DNA from: Dietzia cinnamea NBRC 102147
GTDB taxonomy: Bacteria; Actinomycetota; Actinomycetes; Mycobacteriales; Mycobacteriaceae
Length of the DNA: 64,000 nucleotides
Reading direction: 5' to 3'
Assembly: GCF_001571065.1 (NCBI RefSeq)
Contig: NZ_BCSW01000003.1
Location: 1-64,000, forward strand
The position numbers and the translations under genes were made by a program. Below, piece after piece: positions 16,531 through 25,528 of this stretch. How positions within the stretch are numbered: the stretch's first letter is position 1; every line of letters starts with the position of its first letter. The notes beneath the pieces are model-generated. The model had not been told where the DNA came from and did not search any database. It saw only the letters and a list, made by a program, of their open reading frames with translations.

Positions 16531-18527
16531 CTCGCCTCCGGTCCGCCCAAACGCCCGACGATCGGTTCATTGCGGGCCTGCTCCGCCCGGCCACGCGAGG
16601 ACGACAGCTGCCACGGCACGCTGGTGACCATGACGCCACGCTCGTAGAGCAGGCGGGTCTTGAGGCGCAGCGCGCTCTGGTTGTGCAACAGCTGCTCCCA
16701 CCAGTGGCCCACCACGTACTCCGGGATGTACACGATCACCACGTCCCGCGGCGACTGGTCCCGGAGCCGCTTGACGTAGTCCACGACCGGGCGGTTGATC
16801 TCACGGTACGGGGACTCGACGACCTTGAGCGGAACGGAGATGCCCCGGCTCTCCCACTCCCTGACGAGGGTGCGCGTCTCGGCGGTGTCGATGTTCACCG
16901 TCAGGGCCTCGATGGTGTCCGGGCGGGTCGCCCTGGCGTACGCGAGGGCCCGCAGGGTCGGCAGGTGCAGTTTGGAGACCAGGACGAGGCAGTGGGTGCG
17001 GCTGGGCAGCACGACCTCGCGGGAGGAGTCGTCCAGTTCACGCGCCACCGCGTCGTAGTGCCGGTGGATGAGCCTCATCACGCCGAAGACCGCCACCATG
17101 GCGAGGACGGCGATATAGGCGCCGGAGAAGAACTTGGTGGACATAACGATGACGAGGACACCCGAGGTGAGGCCGAACCCGACCGCGTTGACCGCCCGCG
17201 ACCGGCGAGCCCGCCGACGCACCGCCGGGATCTCCTCGTGCTGCAGCCGCCGTGTCCAGTGGCGGACCATCCCGAGCTGGCCCAGCGTGAACGCCACGAA
17301 GACACCCACGATGTACAGCTGGATGAGGACCGTGACCCGGGCGTCGAACGCGATCACCAGCGCGATCGCCGCGATCGCCAGGAGCACGATGCCGTTGGAG
17401 AATGCGAGCCGGTCGCCGCGGGTGGCGAGCTGCCGGGGAAGGTACTTGTCGCGGGCCAGGACCGACGCCAGCACGGGGAAGCCGTTGAACGCGGTGTTGG
17501 CCGCCAGCACGAGGATGGTCGCGGTCACGACCATGACGACGTAGAACGCGATCGGCAGCCCGGCGAAGACCGGCTCCGCGAGCTGCGCGATCATCGTCTT
17601 CTGCTGATACCCCTCCGGGGCGCCGACGAGCTGGGTGGCCGGGTTCTCCGCGATCCGGACCCCGAGCCTGCGCGCCAGCGCGATGAGGCCCAGCAGGAAA
17701 GAGACCGACAGCACGCCCAGGATCGTGAGGGTGATCGCCGCGTTGCGGGCGCGGGGCTTGCGGAAGGCCGGCACCCCGTTGTGGATGGCCTCGACACCGG
17801 TGAGCGCGGCGCAGCCCGAGGCGAAGGACTTGGCCACGACGAACGCCAGCGCCAGGCCGGTCACCTCGGCGCCCTCCGCGGGGACGAGGTCGAACCCCGC
17901 CGACTCCGCGCGCAGGTCGCGGCCGAGGACCTCGACCTGCACCAGGCCCCACACGATGAGGGCGATCATGGACGCGAGGAACGCGTAGACGGGCACCGCG
18001 AACATCGCCCCGGACTCCCGGATCCCCCGGAGGTTGAGCGCGGCGAGTCCTGCGATCGCGAGTACGGCGAAGAAGACGGCGTGGGACTGCACGAACGGGA
18101 TGGCCGAGCCGATGTTCGCCGCCGCGGCGGAGATCGAGACGGCGACCGTGAGGACGTAGTCGATGAGCAGCGCCGCACCAACCCCGAGGCCGGCGCGGGG
18201 ACCGAGGTTGACCGTGGCCACCTCGTAGTCACCGCCCCCCGACGGGTAGGCGTGGACGTTCTGCCGGTAACAGGCGATGACGACGACCATGACGAACGCG
18301 ACCGCCACCCCGACCCACGGGGTGAACGCGATCGCCGACATCCCGGCGATCGACAGCACGAGGAAGATCTCCTGCGGGGCGTAGGCCACCGACGACAACG
18401 CGTCGGAGGCGAACACCGGCAGGGCTATCCGTTTGCGCAGGCGCATCGTGCCGATGGTGTCGCTGCGGAAGGGGCGCCCCACCAACAGGCGCTTGGCTCC
18501 CACGGAGACCCTGGAGATCCTGGACAC
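16527..18527 (-). CDS. APC-superfamily amino acid/cation transporter
   Basis: A 666-residue inner-membrane permease (Mtb Rv2690c). It opens with FASDALSSVAYAPQEI and shows about twelve hydrophobic helices, including NVHAYPSGGGDYEVA in the first intracellular region. A cytosolic C-terminal domain of about 170 residues follows (CLVLVSKLHLPTLRALAYARA, USP-like). The start was placed by promoter architecture: TACGAT at 18534-18539 lies 6 nt before GTG 18527, giving MSRISRVSVGAKRLL; an ATG at 18566 lies upstream of that -10. The gene is divergent from the TrkA-like K+ pair, which hints at ion or osmotic physiology. The substrate is not determinable. Confidence 0.88.
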   Translation of the reverse strand: MSRISRVSVGAKRLLVGRPFRSDTIGTMRLRKRIALPVFASDALSSVAYAPQEIFLVLSIAGMSAIAFTPWVGVAVAFVMVVVIACYRQNVHAYPSGGGDYEVATVNLGPRAGLGVGAALLIDYVLTVAVSISAAAANIGSAIPFVQSHAVFFAVLAIAGLAALNLRGIRESGAMFAVPVYAFLASMIALIVWGLVQVEVLGRDLRAESAGFDLVPAEGAEVTGLALAFVVAKSFASGCAALTGVEAIHNGVPAFRKPRARNAAITLTILGVLSVSFLLGLIALARRLGVRIAENPATQLVGAPEGYQQKTMIAQLAEPVFAGLPIAFYVVMVVTATILVLAANTAFNGFPVLASVLARDKYLPRQLATRGDRLAFSNGIVLLAIAAIALVIAFDARVTVLIQLYIVGVFVAFTLGQLGMVRHWTRRLQHEEIPAVRRRARRSRAVNAVGFGLTSGVLVIVMSTKFFSGAYIAVLAMVAVFGVMRLIHRHYDAVARELDDSSREVVLPSRTHCLVLVSKLHLPTLRALAYARATRPDTIEALTVNIDTAETRTLVREWESRGISVPLKVVESPYREINRPVVDYVKRLRDQSPRDVVIVYIPEYVVGHWWEQLLHNQSALRLKTRLLYERGVMVTSVPWQLSSSRGRAEQARNEPIVGRLGGPEAR

Positions 18528-18533
18528 CGACAC

Positions 18534-18539
18534 ATCGTA
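18534..18539 (-). promoter_or_regulatory. -10 element of the APC transporter operon (leaderless)
   Basis: TACGAT on the minus strand ends 6 nt before GTG 18527 and fixes that start. Confidence 0.6.
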
Positions 18540-18631
18540 GGACCCGCGCGCCGCGGCGGACAGCATCCGCGGATGTGAGTAGCGTGACGTCCCTGGGGCA
18601 CGAGGGTGCGCCGTGAGGAGTGGGACTCGCG

Positions 18632-19294
18632 ATGAGGGTCGTCGTCATGGGCTGTGGCCGCGTCGGGGCGGCGTTGTCCGCCGAGCTCGACGCCGCCGGC
18701 CACGCGGTGGTGGTGATCGACCGCGACCCCGCGGCCTTCGCCCGACTGCCCGAACGGTTCGGCGGTCAGACCGTCACCGGCCAGGGCTTCGACAGAGCGG
18801 TGCTCACCGACGCCGGACTCGTCGGCGCCGACGCGTTCGCCGCCGTGTCCTCCGGGGACAACTCCAACATCATCGCGGCCCGTGTGGCCCGCGAGACCTT
18901 CGGTGTCGAGCGCGTGATCGCCCGCATCTACGACGCCGGTCGCGCCGAGGTCTACGAACGTCTGGGCATCCCGACCGTCACCACCGTCCCCTGGGCGACC
19001 GGCCGGCTCGTCCGGTACGTCACCGCCGGGACGAGTCCGGTGGAGTGGCGAGACCAGACCGACAGGGTCTCCCTCGTGGCCCTCGACGCACCGCCGGGAT
19101 GGGTGGGCCTGCCCGTCGACCGGCTCGCCGCGGAGGTCGGTGGGCGCGTCGCCGCGGTCACCCGCTTCGGCGAATGCCGCATCCCGGACGAGGACACGCT
19201 CGTCCAGTCCGACGACGTCGTCCACCTCACCCTGCCCTCGGAGGCGGTGCGCGGCCTGGAGGACCTGCTGCAGCGAGGCCCCTCCGATGCCTGA
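18632..19294 (+). CDS. trkA: TrkA-family K+ uptake regulatory protein (CeoB-like)
   Basis: A 220-residue cytosolic RCK protein: an N-terminal Rossmann NAD-binding half (MRVVVMGCGRVGAAL, then VVIDRDPAAFARL) and a smaller C-terminal TrkA_C half ending in DDVVHLTLPSEAVRGL. It gates a Trk/Ktr-type K+ channel in response to NAD(H) or nucleotides. The GQGFDRAVL and ETFGVERVIARIYD segments match Mtb CeoB (Rv2691). ATG 18632 follows GAGGAG and gives the family N-terminus; GTG 18620 lacks room for that ribosome site. It overlaps the second RCK gene by 8 nt. No membrane subunit is present nearby. Confidence 0.93.
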   Translation: MRVVVMGCGRVGAALSAELDAAGHAVVVIDRDPAAFARLPERFGGQTVTGQGFDRAVLTDAGLVGADAFAAVSSGDNSNIIAARVARETFGVERVIARIYDAGRAEVYERLGIPTVTTVPWATGRLVRYVTAGTSPVEWRDQTDRVSLVALDAPPGWVGLPVDRLAAEVGGRVAAVTRFGECRIPDEDTLVQSDDVVHLTLPSEAVRGLEDLLQRGPSDA

Positions 19295-20042
19295 CCCGAC
19301 TCCCGACCCCACCGTCGACGACTACGCCGACGGCTCCGGCCTGCTCGCCGACGCCCCGTCCCGGGCGTTCCGCACCAGCTCGATGCGGATCGTCGTGGCC
19401 GGCGCCGGGGTCGTCGGACGGTCCATCGCCCGGGAACTGCTCGCGGGCGGCCACACGGTGACCCTGATCGACAAGCGTCCCAGCGTGTTCTCCGCCGACC
19501 CGGTCGAGGACGCCGACCAGCAGGTCGGTGACGCGTGCGAGCTCAGCGTCCTCGAGCGGCTCCGTATCGAAGAGGCCGACGTCGTCGTCGCCGCGACCGG
19601 GGACGACAAGGCCAATCTGGTGGTGAGCCTGCTCGCCAAGACGGAGTTCGCGGTCGCCCGCGTCGTGGCCCGGGTCAACGACCCCCGCAACGAGTGGCTC
19701 TTCGACGACCGCTGGGGGGTCGACGTGGCGGTCTCCACCCCCCGACTCATCGTCTCGGTCGTCGAGGAAGCGGTGTCCGTCGGCGACGTCGTCCGGCTCA
19801 TGACGCTGCGTCGCGGCGGCGCGAACCTCGTCAGCGTGACCCTGCCCCCGCAGACCCCACTGGCCGGGCGCCCCGTGTCCCGCGTTCGGATCCCCCGCGA
19901 CGCCGCGCTCGTGGCGATCCTGCGAGGAGGGCGGGTGATCGTCCCCGAGCCCGACGTGCCCTTCGAGCCCGGTGACGAACTGCTCGTGGTGGCCCCCGAG
20001 GCGGTCGAGGCCGACGTCAGCGAGGCGATCCTGGGGGGTTGA
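19287..20042 (+). CDS. trkB: TrkA-family K+ uptake regulatory protein (CeoC-like)
   Basis: A 251-residue second RCK protein, the partner of the preceding gene (Mtb Rv2692). The Rossmann core begins MRIVVAGAGVVGRSIARELL at about residue 33, after a non-conserved acidic 32-residue leader; an internal ATG at 19384 would remove this leader. ATGDDKANLVVSLLAKTEFAV and ARVNDPRNEWLF are family-typical, and the TrkA_C domain (FEPGDELLVVAPEAV) closes the protein. The ATG overlaps the trkA stop region by 8 nt. The 3' end overlaps the convergent papain-like gene by 26 nt, so readthrough transcripts would be mutually antisense. Confidence 0.92.
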   Translation: MPDPTPDPTVDDYADGSGLLADAPSRAFRTSSMRIVVAGAGVVGRSIARELLAGGHTVTLIDKRPSVFSADPVEDADQQVGDACELSVLERLRIEEADVVVAATGDDKANLVVSLLAKTEFAVARVVARVNDPRNEWLFDDRWGVDVAVSTPRLIVSVVEEAVSVGDVVRLMTLRRGGANLVSVTLPPQTPLAGRPVSRVRIPRDAALVAILRGGRVIVPEPDVPFEPGDELLVVAPEAVEADVSEAILGG

Positions 20043-20778
20043 CCGTCACGGCGATCTCCCGCCCGTAGTCCCAGCCCGGCGCCAGGGGCAGGTCGTCCCC
20101 GCTCCAGAACCTCCCCGGGTCGTACCAACTGGCGTCCCCGGCGGGCCGGAGCACGCTCATCGCCTCCAGGGTCAGGCCCACGACCTCCGCGCAGTAGGCC
20201 GCCTCCATGCGCATCGCGGGACCGGGCGAGACCCGCCCGCGCCGCGGGATCAGGTCCAGGAGCCGGCCGCCGCCCACCTCGTCGTCGTCCCCCGACGCCA
20301 CCCCCGGCCTCCCGGCCACGACTCCGCCCGACGACCGCCGGCCCCGCGACGCCCAGCGTCCCCGCGCCCACCGCGCGGTGAGGCGACCCGCCGACGGGAA
20401 CGACACGCCGTCCAGGCGCGCGATCGTCTCCAACAGCGCCTCCTCCTGCTCCGTCCCGACCTCCCGTGAGATCTGCCGGAACCACGCCCGCTGCCCGTAC
20501 GGGCCCGTCCACTGACGCACCGCGGCCTCGAGGTCGTGCAACTGCACCCCGCGCTGGCGGCGGCCCGTCCACACGTCCGGCAGCGCCCTGCCCATCTCCG
20601 CGTGCCACAGCAGGGGCGGCATGTCCTCGAGCACCACCGCGACGCCCACATGGTTGACCGGCGCGTTGGTCAGCGTCTGGATGAGCCGGTCCGCCGTCGT
20701 CCGGCCGCGGAACAGCCACAGGTCGCCGGTGCGCGTACGGTCGGCCGCCGCGGCCAGCGGCACGGTGTCGATGTCCAT
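20017..20778 (-). CDS. Permuted papain-like (YiiX/NlpC-P60-type) protein
   Basis: A 253-residue protein with the circularly permuted papain order: GDLWLFRG near the N-terminus, a conserved histidine in PVNHVGVAVVL (H43), LWHAE (58-61), and the likely nucleophile cysteine far downstream in AAYCAEVVGLTLEAM (C196). This matches YiiX/YaeF-like permuted NlpC/P60 peptidases or amidases, some of which cleave peptidoglycan or lipid amides. A low-complexity RG-rich linker (about 137-185) separates the two halves. There is no signal peptide or membrane helix, so it looks cytosolic. It is convergent with trkB by 26 nt. I know of no Mtb counterpart at this place. Function unknown. Confidence 0.7.
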   Translation of the reverse strand: MDIDTVPLAAAADRTRTGDLWLFRGRTTADRLIQTLTNAPVNHVGVAVVLEDMPPLLWHAEMGRALPDVWTGRRQRGVQLHDLEAAVRQWTGPYGQRAWFRQISREVGTEQEEALLETIARLDGVSFPSAGRLTARWARGRWASRGRRSSGGVVAGRPGVASGDDDEVGGGRLLDLIPRRGRVSPGPAMRMEAAYCAEVVGLTLEAMSVLRPAGDASWYDPGRFWSGDDLPLAPGWDYGREIAVTVNPPGSPR

Positions 20779-20814
20779 GGGGCGATCCTGCCAGGGCGGC
20801 CCGGCCGGTCGGCC

Positions 20815-20820
20815 TAGGCT
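20815..20820 (+). promoter_or_regulatory. -10 element of the 62-aa membrane protein gene
   Basis: TAGGCT ends 7 nt before ATG 20828, predicting a leaderless mRNA. Confidence 0.55.
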
Positions 20821-20827
20821 CGACTAC

Positions 20828-21016
20828 ATGGCTCCCCGGGGACGACAGTGGCTCAAGATGATCGGTGCGGCGGGACTGGCGGGTGTCGCGGCCTCCGGGA
20901 TCCTCGCCGCCAGGTCCGAACGGCGCCGCCGCTCCTACGAGCCGGACGAGATCCGCGAACGACTCCACGAGCGCTACACGCGGATCCAGGCCAGGCGCGA
21001 CGCCGCCGGCGACTGA
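20828..21016 (+). CDS. Small single-pass membrane protein, 62 aa
   Basis: A 62-residue protein with a short basic head (MAPRGRQWLK), one hydrophobic segment (about 11-28, MIGAAGLAGVAASGILAA), a basic patch SERRRR and a charged helical tail (EPDEIRERLHERYTRIQARRD). The predicted topology is N-terminal anchor with a cytosolic coiled tail. The ATG lies 7 nt after a TAGGCT -10, so the gene has its own leaderless promoter. It is followed 50 nt later by hrpA. I recognise no named family, but short proteins of this shape are common in actinobacteria. Existence is supported by start architecture and composition. Confidence 0.7.
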   Translation: MAPRGRQWLKMIGAAGLAGVAASGILAARSERRRRSYEPDEIRERLHERYTRIQARRDAAGD

Positions 21017-21066
21017 CGACGCCGTCCGGCCGACCCGGTCCGGGTGCCGATATCCTGGCGGGCACC

Positions 21067-24000
21067 ATGCCGTCGTCCACCTCAGCCCCACCCGAGCTCC
21101 GCCGGGCCCGCCACGATCTGCTCGTCCGGCTCGACGAGGTCGGCACCCTCGACGCGCACCGGCTCCGCCCCCGGATCCGCCGGGCCCGCGCCGACCAACT
21201 CGACGACCTGGCCCGCCGCGTCGACGAGGCCGCCGAGCGCGTCCGGCGGCGCGCCGAGGCGATCCCCGCTCCCGAGTACCCCGAGCAGCTCCCCGTCAGC
21301 GCGCGCAAGGACGAGATCGCGGAGGCCATCCGCGAGAACCAGATGGTCGTGATCGCCGGCGAGACCGGCTCGGGCAAGACCACCCAGATCCCCAAGATCT
21401 GCCTCGAGCTCGGGCGCGGCGTGCGCGGCATGATCGGCCACACCCAACCGCGGCGCCTCGCCGCCCGGTCCGTGGCCGAGAGGATCGCGGACGAACTCGG
21501 CGTGGAGATCGGCGGCCCCGTCGGCTCCGCCGTGCGCTTCGACGACCGCACCGGACCCGACACCTCGGTCAAGCTCATGACTGACGGCGTCCTGCTCGCG
21601 GAGATCCGCCGCGACCGGCTGCTCCACGCCTACGACACGATCATCATCGATGAGGCACACGAACGCAGTCTCAACATCGACTTCCTCCTGGGCTACCTCA
21701 AGCAGATTCTCCCGAGGCGCCCGGACCTCAAGCTCATCATCACCTCCGCGACCATCGACCCCGAACGGTTCGCCCGCCACTTCGCGGGCCCCGACGGTCG
21801 CCCCGCCCCGGTCATCGAGGTCTCCGGACGTACCTTCCCCGTGGAGATCCGCTACCGGCCGCTCCAGGTCGAGCACGGGGACCGGGTGATCGACCTCGAC
21901 CCCCTCGACGCGCTCGCCGACGCCGTGGCGGAACTGCTGCGCGAGGACGACGGCGACGTTCTGGTCTTCCTCTCGGGCGAGCGTGAGATCCGCGACGCCG
22001 AGGAGGTGCTGCGTGGCCGGAAATTCCGCAACACGGAGATCTTCCCGCTGTTCGCGCGCCTCACCGCCGCGGAGCAGCAGCGCGCCTTCCGCGCCCACTC
22101 CACCCGCCGGGTGGTGCTGTCGACCAACATCGCCGAGACCTCGGTGACCGTCCCCGGCATCCGCTACGTCGTCGACACCGGACTGGCGCGCATCTCGCGG
22201 TACTCCACCCGTACCAAGGTCCAGCGACTTCCGATCGAACCGATCTCCCAGGCCTCCGCCGCGCAGCGGGCCGGGCGATGCGGTCGCGTGGCCGACGGCA
22301 TCTGCATCCGCCTGTACTCGGAGGAGGACTTCGAGGCACGACCGGAGTTCACCGACCCCGAGATCCTGCGCACCAACCTCGCCTCGGTGATCCTGTCGAT
22401 GGCGGACCTCGATCTCGGTCCCGTCGACGACTTCCCGTTCGTCGAGCCGCCGGACCGCAAGGCGGTCCGCGACGGCATGACCCTGCTCACCGAGCTGGGG
22501 GCGTTGACGGTCGACGACGACGAACGCCCGCACCTGACCGAGGTGGGCCGCGACATGGCCGCGCTCCCCCTCGACCCCCGACTGGCCCGGATGGTGGTGG
22601 AGGGCCACCGCAACGGGGCGCTGGGAGACGTGCTCGTGGTGGTCGCCGCCCTGACGGTGCAGGACGTCCGCGAGCGGCCCGCGGAGGAGCGGGACAAGGC
22701 CGACCAGTTCCATCGTCGCTTCACCGACAAGACGTCCGATTTCCTGGGCTACCTCAACCTGTGGCGCTACCTCACCGAACAGCGCCGCGAGCTCTCCGGC
22801 AGCGCGTTCCGCAAGATGTGCAAGGCGGAGTACCTGCACTGGCTGCGCATCCGCGAGTGGCAGGACCTCAACGCCCAGCTGCGGAGCATGTGCCGCGAAC
22901 GCGGCTGGCACCCGCCCTCCGGCCAGGCCTCCGAGGACGACCTGCACAAGGCGATCCTCACCGGCCTGCTCACCAATGTCGGCATGCGCGACGAGGACGC
23001 CCGCGAGTTCCGGGGCACCCGCGGCATCCGCTTCCAGATCTTTCCCGGCTCGGACCTGGCCCGTAAGCCACCCCGATGGGTCATGGCGTCTGAGCTCGTG
23101 GAGACCTCACGGCTGTGGGCCCGCGACGTGGCGCGAATCGACCCCGCGTGGATCGAGCAGCTCGGGGGCCACCTCACCCGTACCCAGTACTCCGAGCCGC
23201 ACTGGTCGGACGCCCGAGGCGCCGCCATGGCCTACGAGAAGGTCCTTCTGCTGGGCCTGACGGTCGTGGAGGCACGCCGCGTGTTGCTGTCCCGGGTGGA
23301 CGCTCCCCTGGCGCGGGAGATGCTCGTCCGCCACGGGATCGTCGAGGGCCGCCTCGACACGCGCGTGCCGGTCATCCGTGAGAACGCCGAGGCCGTGGCG
23401 CAGGCGAGGGAGCTGGAGACCCGCAGCCGTCGCCGTGACCTGGTGATCGACGACGAGGCCCTGGTGGCGTTCTACCTCGAGCGGCTCCCCGGCGACATCA
23501 CCTCCGGCCGTCACCTCGAGTCGTGGTGGAAGAAGCGCGGCCACCGCGATCCGGACTCGATCCGGCTGACCCCCGCCGATATCCGCACCTCGGAGGCCGC
23601 CCCCGACGCCGGCGACTTCCCGCCGTTCTGGCAGCAGGGCGACCGCCGATTCGAGTTGCGCTACGAGTTCGATCCGGGCGTCGACGCCGACGGCATCACC
23701 GTCCGCATCCCGCTACCCCAGCTGTCCTCGGTGACCACCGCCGGTTTCGAGTGGCTGGTCCCCGGTCTCCGCGAAGAGCTCTACACGGAGATGCTGCGCA
23801 CCCTTCCCAAGTACCTCCGGCGGCTCTGCTCGCCGCCCGTGGAGTACGCCGCTCTGCTCGCCCGCGACGTCACCCCGCGCTCCGCTCCTCTGCCGGTGGC
23901 CCTGGCACAGGCGCTGTCCGCGCGGATCGGGACGACGGTCGACCCGCGGGAGTTCGACCCCACGCAGCTCCCCGATCACCTGCGGGTGCGGTTCGAGGTG

Positions 24001-24981
24001 GTCGACGGCGAGAAGGTCGTCGCGTCCGGAACGGATTTGGCGGCGCTGCGGACGCGTTTGCAGGACAAGGTGCGCGACACCCTCAACACCCGGCTCGTGC
24101 CCGACGACGGGCCGTTCCGCCAGTGGAGTGCCGACACCATCGGAGATCTCGCCCCGTCGGTCACCGGCACGGTGGACGGTGTGGAGGTGACGGTCTACCC
24201 CGCCCTGCGCGTCGATGCGGACGGCATCCACCGGGTCGCGTGCGCGACGGAGGAGGAACGCCGGACCAGGCAGGCGTCGGCGGTCCTCACGCTCATCTCG
24301 TCTGACCTCGTCTCCGCCTCCTCGATCCTGCGAGGCCGCCCGGTCGAGCAGCGACTGGCCCTGACCCAGTACCCGCACGGGGGCGTCGAGGCACTGGTCT
24401 CGGACGCCGCCCTGGCGGCGTGCGGCCGCATCATCGCCCGACGTAAGGGCGTGCCGGTGTTGACGGTGGCGGAGTTCACCGAACTGCGGGACGCCGCCAG
24501 GGCGGAGGTGCCGGGGGCCGTGGCATCGGCGATCTCGACGGTCGTGCCCGCCTTGGTGGCGGCGCAGGAGGTGTCCGTGCGTGTGGCTGAGGCCCCGGCC
24601 GAGGTCGCCGAGGCGGTGAGACCGTCACTGGAGTTCCTGGTGGGTAAGGGTTTCCTGGCGCGTCATCCGGTCGACGTGCTGCCGCACCTGGAGCGGCACG
24701 TGAAGGCGGTCGGTGTCCGACTCGACCTCGCGGAGAAGTCCCCCGCCCGACATCGGGAACTGACAGCCCGGTTGGCGCGGTCGGAGGAGACCGTCGAGGA
24801 GGCGTGCGCGGCTCTGCGGCGTCGGCCCGGCGGCGCGCGCGCGACCCGCGAGCTGCGGTGGTTGCTGGCCGAATACAGGGTGGGGTTGTTCGCCCAGTCC
24901 CTCGGCACGGCCCGCCCGGTGTCGGCCGAGCGCATCGACAAGGCGGTCGCGAACGCGCTCGCTCCCCGCGCCCGGCGTTGA
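21067..24981 (+). CDS. hrpA: ATP-dependent RNA helicase HrpA
   Basis: A 1,304-residue DEAH-box helicase of full HrpA length. Walker A is GETGSGKTTQIPK (residues 98-110), Walker B is DEAH (195-198), motif III is SATID, and motif VI is QRAGRCGR. The helicase-associated and OB-fold regions follow, then the long DUF3418 tail found in HrpA. In E. coli HrpA resolves stalled or collided ribosomes; the same role is inferred here. The frame stays open upstream of ATG 21067. That start is preferred because it follows a TATCCT element (21051-21056) and gives a normal N-terminus. It stands in an interval that carries other genes in Mtb. Confidence 0.95.
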   Translation: MPSSTSAPPELRRARHDLLVRLDEVGTLDAHRLRPRIRRARADQLDDLARRVDEAAERVRRRAEAIPAPEYPEQLPVSARKDEIAEAIRENQMVVIAGETGSGKTTQIPKICLELGRGVRGMIGHTQPRRLAARSVAERIADELGVEIGGPVGSAVRFDDRTGPDTSVKLMTDGVLLAEIRRDRLLHAYDTIIIDEAHERSLNIDFLLGYLKQILPRRPDLKLIITSATIDPERFARHFAGPDGRPAPVIEVSGRTFPVEIRYRPLQVEHGDRVIDLDPLDALADAVAELLREDDGDVLVFLSGEREIRDAEEVLRGRKFRNTEIFPLFARLTAAEQQRAFRAHSTRRVVLSTNIAETSVTVPGIRYVVDTGLARISRYSTRTKVQRLPIEPISQASAAQRAGRCGRVADGICIRLYSEEDFEARPEFTDPEILRTNLASVILSMADLDLGPVDDFPFVEPPDRKAVRDGMTLLTELGALTVDDDERPHLTEVGRDMAALPLDPRLARMVVEGHRNGALGDVLVVVAALTVQDVRERPAEERDKADQFHRRFTDKTSDFLGYLNLWRYLTEQRRELSGSAFRKMCKAEYLHWLRIREWQDLNAQLRSMCRERGWHPPSGQASEDDLHKAILTGLLTNVGMRDEDAREFRGTRGIRFQIFPGSDLARKPPRWVMASELVETSRLWARDVARIDPAWIEQLGGHLTRTQYSEPHWSDARGAAMAYEKVLLLGLTVVEARRVLLSRVDAPLAREMLVRHGIVEGRLDTRVPVIRENAEAVAQARELETRSRRRDLVIDDEALVAFYLERLPGDITSGRHLESWWKKRGHRDPDSIRLTPADIRTSEAAPDAGDFPPFWQQGDRRFELRYEFDPGVDADGITVRIPLPQLSSVTTAGFEWLVPGLREELYTEMLRTLPKYLRRLCSPPVEYAALLARDVTPRSAPLPVALAQALSARIGTTVDPREFDPTQLPDHLRVRFEVVDGEKVVASGTDLAALRTRLQDKVRDTLNTRLVPDDGPFRQWSADTIGDLAPSVTGTVDGVEVTVYPALRVDADGIHRVACATEEERRTRQASAVLTLISSDLVSASSILRGRPVEQRLALTQYPHGGVEALVSDAALAACGRIIARRKGVPVLTVAEFTELRDAARAEVPGAVASAISTVVPALVAAQEVSVRVAEAPAEVAEAVRPSLEFLVGKGFLARHPVDVLPHLERHVKAVGVRLDLAEKSPARHRELTARLARSEETVEEACAALRRRPGGARATRELRWLLAEYRVGLFAQSLGTARPVSAERIDKAVANALAPRARR

Positions 24982-25013
24982 GCGCCCGGCGGGTCAGACG
25001 TTCGCGCGGCGGC

Positions 25014-25469
25014 TCAGCGGCTCGCGCGGCGGTCTCTGAGTGCGATGATCTCGCGTTCGAAGTCGTCGGCCGAGCTGAACTGCTTGTAGACGGAGGCGAA
25101 GCGTAGGTAGCCCACCTCGTCGAGGTCCTGGAGGGGGCCGAGGATCGCGAGACCGATCTCGTGGGCGGGCACCTCGGACGCGCCGCGAGCGCGGACGGTG
25201 TCCTCCACCTGCTGGGCGAGGCGCCGCAGGGCGTCCTCATCGATGGACCGGCCTTGGCAGGCGCGGCGAACTCCCCGGACCACCTTGTCGCGACTGAAGG
25301 CCTCGGTGACACCGTTGCGTTTGAGGACCGTCAGCAGTGGCGTCTCGAGCGTCGTGAACCGGTGCCCGCACTCCGGGCACTCCCGGCGGCGCCGGATGGC
25401 CTGACCCTCGTCGACCGATCGTGAGTCGATCACCCGGGAGTCCTCGTTGTGGCATGTAGGGCAGTACAT
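25014..25469 (-). CDS. nrdR: Transcriptional repressor NrdR
   Basis: A 151-residue repressor of ribonucleotide reductase genes that senses ATP/dATP. The N-terminal zinc ribbon has CPTC (residues 3-6) and CPEC; HRFTTLE follows, then the ATP-cone ([24 protein letters not shown]). Length and start MYCPTC are exactly family-typical, so ATG 25469 is taken although the frame is open further upstream. Its targets (nrd operons) are not in the window. The neighbourhood nrdR, SOS gene, lexA matches Mtb Rv2718c-Rv2720 and groups dNTP supply with DNA damage control. Confidence 0.96.
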   Translation of the reverse strand: MYCPTCHNEDSRVIDSRSVDEGQAIRRRRECPECGHRFTTLETPLLTVLKRNGVTEAFSRDKVVRGVRRACQGRSIDEDALRRLAQQVEDTVRARGASEVPAHEIGLAILGPLQDLDEVGYLRFASVYKQFSSADDFEREIIALRDRRASR

Positions 25470-25528
25470 TCCCGTGTGGCCCTTCGTCGACCGGACTTCA
25501 CGCCTCCCGGGACGTGGACCACGGGACG

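Noticed and set aside
16524-18578. Long plus-strand open frame opposite the APC transporter
   Set aside because: Its translation is Arg/Asp/Glu/His/Gly-rich without a domain, and it mirrors a well-supported membrane transporter. It is a GC-driven shadow frame.
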